Assembly: GCA_001464195.1 (NCBI GenBank)
Contig: LNEY01000002.1
Coordinates: 1 to 64,000 of the forward strand
Length of the DNA: 64,000 bases
Source of the DNA: Burkholderiales bacterium Ga0077547
Lineage (GTDB): Bacteria > Pseudomonadota > Gammaproteobacteria > Burkholderiales > Burkholderiaceae_C
Reading direction: 5' to 3'
This document shows positions 61,776 through 64,000 of this stretch, piece by piece (position 1 is the first letter of the stretch; each line of letters opens with the position of its first letter). Made by a program: the position numbers and the translations under genes. The notes under the pieces are model-generated. The model worked only from the letters and a program-made list of their open reading frames with translations. It was not told where the DNA came from and ran no database searches.

Positions 61776-62762
61776 ATGCCCCGCCCGGTCGGCCGCTTTG
61801 CGCCCTCGCCCACCGGCCCGCTGCACGCGGGCTCGCTGGTGGCCGCTCTGGCCAGCTGGCTCGACGCACACGCGATGAACGGCCGCTGGCTGGTGCGCAT
61901 CGAAGACGTGGACACGCCACGCTGCGTGGCGGGCGCGGACACCGTGATCCTTGCGCAGCTCGCGGCCTGCGGCCTGCACCCCGACGGGCCGGTGGTGTGG
62001 CAATCGCAGCGCAGTGCGGCGTACCGCGCGGCCCTACAGCAGTTGCAACAGCGTGGGTTGGCTTTTGCGTGTGCCTGCTCGCGGCGCGACATCGAAACGG
62101 CGTGGCAGGCCCTCGGGCAGGTGCGCAGTCGACATGGTGAACTGGTCTACCCCGGCACCTGCCGCCACGGCTTGAAAGGCAAGTCAGCGCGAGCGCAGCG
62201 CCTGCGCTGCGTGCAGGCCGATGGCAGCGATGTGGTCATAGCCTGGGCCGACCGCAGGCTGGGCCCGCAGACCCAGAACGTCACCCAGGCCATCGGCGAC
62301 GTCGTGCTGCAGCGTGCCGATGGCCTGTGGGCCTACCAGCTCGCGGTGGTCGTCGACGATGCCGCGCAGGGCATCACGCACGTGGTGCGCGGCGAGGACA
62401 TCGCCGACAACACCGCGCGCCAGATCCACCTGCAGTATCAGCTCGACCTGCCCACGCCGCAGTACCTGCACACGCCGTTGGTACTGGCGGCCGACGGCCA
62501 GAAGCTGTCGAAGCAAAACGGCGCCAGCGCCTTCGATGCCAGCGACCCGCTGACCGCGCTGCGCGCAGCGGGCAAAGTGCTCGGCATCGAGGCGCATGGC
62601 GTCACGGTGGCCGACTGGCTGGCCAGTGCGGTGCAGTTCTGGGGGGCGGCATTCGTGCCGGCATTCGTGGCTTCGGTACCCGCCCTCTCGGGCGCGGCCA
62701 CTCAGTCGGCTGGCGACACAACCCCTGGCGACATCAGCGGGCTGGCCAAACCCTTGGCGTGA
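61776..62762 (+). CDS. gluQ: Glutamyl-Q tRNA(Asp) synthetase
   Basis: This truncated GluRS paralogue glutamylates queuosine at position 34 of tRNA-Asp. The 328-residue product has [13 protein letters not shown] near residue 7 (HIGH-like), zinc cysteines in C-A-C-S and Y-P-G-T-C (near 100-130), V-V-R-G-E-D near 208 and K-L-S-K-Q-N near 245 (KMSKS-like). There is no anticodon-binding domain, as expected. Presence of queG at 11078 supports a complete queuosine pathway. The 3' end overlaps the GFA gene on the opposite strand by 61 bp. Confidence 0.93.
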   Translation: MPRPVGRFAPSPTGPLHAGSLVAALASWLDAHAMNGRWLVRIEDVDTPRCVAGADTVILAQLAACGLHPDGPVVWQSQRSAAYRAALQQLQQRGLAFACACSRRDIETAWQALGQVRSRHGELVYPGTCRHGLKGKSARAQRLRCVQADGSDVVIAWADRRLGPQTQNVTQAIGDVVLQRADGLWAYQLAVVVDDAAQGITHVVRGEDIADNTARQIHLQYQLDLPTPQYLHTPLVLAADGQKLSKQNGASAFDASDPLTALRAAGKVLGIEAHGVTVADWLASAVQFWGAAFVPAFVASVPALSGAATQSAGDTTPGDISGLAKPLA

Positions 62763-63145
62763 AGAGGCAAAGCCTGAAGCTGGCCCAGCCAAGGCATGGC
62801 GGATACACCCCACATTTGTTTTTGGGGCACCAGCTCGGCCCGCTCGTTCACGCAGCCCAGCCTCAGGTTCAACACCTTCGGCGCGTCTGCTTCGGTGGCA
62901 TAGAGCTGAGTGCCGCAGTCAGCGCAGAACGCCTGCGCTCGGCGGTTGCCACTCTCCGCGACCTTGACGTAATGCTTCGCGGTACCGGACACCACCACGT
63001 CCTCCACTGGCGTCGGCAGCACCGCTCTGAAGGGTGCGCCCGAGATCTGCTGGCAATCCGCGCAATGGCAGAGCAGCACCTTACTGGGGTCCACGGTCGC
63101 CTTGAATGTGATGGCGCCGCAGTGACACTGACCGGTGATTTGCAT
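62702..63145 (-). CDS. GFA-family (glutathione-dependent formaldehyde-activating-like) zinc protein
   Basis: The 147-residue product has the GFA zinc motifs C-H-C-G-A-I near residue 7, C-H-C-A-D-C-Q near 26 and C-A-D-C-G-T-Q near 73. Despite the family name, most members have no proven formaldehyde role. It is convergent with gluQ, sharing 61 bp of coding sequence on opposite strands. The C-terminal tail in that overlap is the least conserved-looking part. Confidence 0.9.
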   Translation of the reverse strand: MQITGQCHCGAITFKATVDPSKVLLCHCADCQQISGAPFRAVLPTPVEDVVVSGTAKHYVKVAESGNRRAQAFCADCGTQLYATEADAPKVLNLRLGCVNERAELVPQKQMWGVSAMPWLGQLQALPLHAKGLASPLMSPGVVSPAD

Positions 63146-63172
63146 GAGAGGTCCTGATGGAGGGTTTTGTGC

Positions 63173-63194
63173 GGCCTAAGGTTTGAATTAGGCC
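63173..63194. other. Small inverted repeat at the edge of a low-GC segment
   Basis: GGCCTAA (63173-63179) and TTAGGCC (63188-63194) are perfect inverted repeats with an 8-base loop. They lie in the 75-bp gap between the GFA gene and the low-GC hypothetical gene. They could be a terminator for the latter (which reads toward it) or an insertion boundary. Confidence 0.4.
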
Positions 63195-63220
63195 TCACTG
63201 ACTTTGATATAAAAACAGGA

Positions 63221-63565
63221 CTATTTCTTACGCCCTATTAATAAGTCGTCATAGCTTAGTGCTCGAACCCCAATCATCGGGGCAAACACTCGGGTTTGTT
63301 CGACTATTGCCTTTGCCAGACGCAAAGTTGGGTTTGGTACCTGCCTGTTCGTCATCTGATACAAATATATATTGGTTACCGGCTTTCCATATATCGGCTC
63401 AAGAGACATGCGAAATTTTTCGTGTAGAGCTGTGTCATGGTCCTTATCGTGAGCCTTTATCGCGCGGATAAAGTCCAAAAGAGGAGGCGTGCCGAAACTA
63501 CCTTCGGGAGCCTCTTCCAAAGTCCTGATGGATCTCGGCTTCTTTGACTTTGTTGCTTCAGGCAT
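63221..63565 (-). CDS. Hypothetical protein with a possible helix-turn-helix
   Basis: This 114-residue protein belongs to no family I recognise. Its GC content is clearly lower than its neighbours and it uses A/T-ending codons, suggesting recent acquisition. After a basic N-terminus (E-A-T-K-S-K-K-P-R-S), residues 65-90 (V-T-N-I-Y-L-Y-Q-M-T-N-R-Q-V-P-N-P) could form a Cro/YdaS-like helix-turn-helix. It starts with ATG at 63565 and lies alone on the minus strand. Confidence 0.6.
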   Translation of the reverse strand: MPEATKSKKPRSIRTLEEAPEGSFGTPPLLDFIRAIKAHDKDHDTALHEKFRMSLEPIYGKPVTNIYLYQMTNRQVPNPTLRLAKAIVEQTRVFAPMIGVRALSYDDLLIGRKK

Positions 63566-63792
63566 GGGACATTATGAACAGTGAGTTTTCAGATCGATAG
63601 CAGAGCAAGAGCGTTTGTTGTGCCGCCTGACTACTGGCTTTCCCAGTATGCAGTGCTGCTTAACTCTGCGGGTTGCAGCTTAGCCGGCGCAACAGTGGGA
63701 ATGGGTCTACTGGATGCGCTAAAAAAAGCGGTAGCCACTGTCAAGCTGATCTTGGCACGCTGCCGCATCTGCCGGCATCGTGAGCTCGATTC

Positions 63793-63806
63793 GGCGCTTC
63801 GGCGCC
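63793..63806. other. UUCG/CGAA tetraloop hairpin downstream of the histidine kinase gene
   Basis: GGCGC (63793-63797) and GCGCC (63802-63806) pair around a TTCG loop, 8 bp past the histidine kinase stop. No T-tract follows on the minus strand. Elsewhere in 63566-63813 there is an open plus-strand frame (63581 onward, not accepted as a gene) and nothing I can name. Confidence 0.35.
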
Positions 63807-63813
63807 CCGGCAG

Positions 63814-64000
63814 TCAGCCGCGAGCGCCCGCCCCCACCGGCAGGCTCAACACAAAGCAGCTGCCGCCGCCTTCGCGCGGCTCGCAGCGCACGCGGCCGCG
63901 GTGGCGTTCAGCGATCTGCTTGACGAGGCTCAGGCCGAGGCCGACGCCTCCTGCGGTTTCGGCATGGCCGGGCAGGCGGTAGAACGGCTCGAAGATCCGC
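63814..64000 (-). CDS. Sensor histidine kinase, C-terminal fragment running off the window
   Basis: Reading the minus strand from the right edge gives R-I-F-E-P-F-Y-R-L-P-G (F box), then G-G-V-G-L-G-L-S-L-V-K-Q-I-A-E-R-H (G2 box), then E-G-G-G-S-C-F-V-L-S-L-P and a TGA stop at 63814-63816. These are the last 60 residues of a HATPase_c domain of the EnvZ/QseC type. The rest of the gene, and probably its response regulator, lie beyond 64000. Confidence 0.88.
   Translation of the reverse strand, partial: RIFEPFYRLPGHAETAGGVGLGLSLVKQIAERHRGRVRCEPREGGGSCFVLSLPVGAGARG

Noticed and set aside
63173..63194. Possible integron attC site
   Set aside because: The GGCCTAA/TTAGGCC pair superficially recalls attC outer boxes, but the RYYYAAC/GTTRRRY core is absent, the element is only 22 bp, and no integrase is visible.
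63581..63982. 133-codon plus-strand frame near the right end
   Set aside because: Its second half is antisense to the histidine kinase fragment. The first 70 residues are not recognisable, and there is no clear ribosome-binding site. A short real gene ending near 63780 cannot be fully excluded.

Overview
The window is 64 kb of GC-rich chromosome from a Gram-negative proteobacterium. The housekeeping content (waaA, xerD, queG, tsaE/amiC, dnaE, frmA, gluQ, a MoxR/Bat operon) and its codon bias fit a betaproteobacterium of the order Burkholderiales, in the Rubrivivax/Leptothrix/Methylibium part of the tree. That placement is an impression from protein style and not a phylogeny. I found no rRNA, tRNA or CRISPR. 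Coding density is very high, and many neighbouring genes overlap by four bases (ATGA/GTGA/TTGA), which marks the transcription units.

Layout. 1-6503: 3' part of a giant RTX repeat protein entering from the left edge. 6512-14130: core genes waaA, phosphomannomutase/phosphoglucomutase, a small VapBC-like toxin-antitoxin pair, xerD and queG on the minus strand, then tsaE and amiC on the plus strand. 14174-40947: a 27-kb lipid island. 41126-48231: MoxR - DUF58 - DUF4381 - two VWA proteins - TPR - BatD operon. 48325-51301: frmA, psiE, an ExoD-family gene and a BI-1/YccA gene. 51499-58477: an NhaR-like regulator, dnaE, a palindromic repeat element, trhO and egtB. 58487-64000: DUF599, flavodoxin, pirin with a divergent LysR gene, gluQ, a GFA enzyme, a low-GC hypothetical gene, and the 3' end of a sensor histidine kinase running off the right edge.

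The centre of interest is the lipid island, read here as a complete bacterial sphingolipid system. It holds the set known from Caulobacter: a serine palmitoyltransferase (39742-40947), its dedicated acyl carrier protein (39452-39745), fatty acyl-AMP ligases (37644-39455, plus a second one fused to a carrier domain at 35476-37431), a GNAT-type bacterial ceramide synthase (30661-31791) and an NAD-dependent ceramide reductase candidate (18983-19978). A phosphopantetheinyl transferase (33428-34108) can activate the carrier proteins. Around this core are candidate tailoring genes (desaturase, cytochrome P450, LpxL-like acyltransferase), head-group genes (DAGK-type lipid kinase, Tam41-like cytidylyltransferase, two CDP-alcohol phosphatidyltransferases, two sugar/alcohol-phosphate nucleotidyltransferases, a CDP-glycerol-transferase-like protein, two GT4 glycosyltransferases) and transport genes (an MsbA-like ABC exporter and an LptF/LptG pair).

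Two observations make the island more than a copy of the Caulobacter set. First, LptG overlaps the CDP-alcohol phosphatidyltransferase gene, which overlaps the ceramide synthase gene, so an LPS-type export permease is wired into sphingolipid production. Second, the lipid kinase, Tam41-like cytidylyltransferase and CDP-alcohol phosphatidyltransferases together suggest a CDP-ceramide route to phosphosphingolipids. Both are inferences from sequence and gene order and need biochemical proof.
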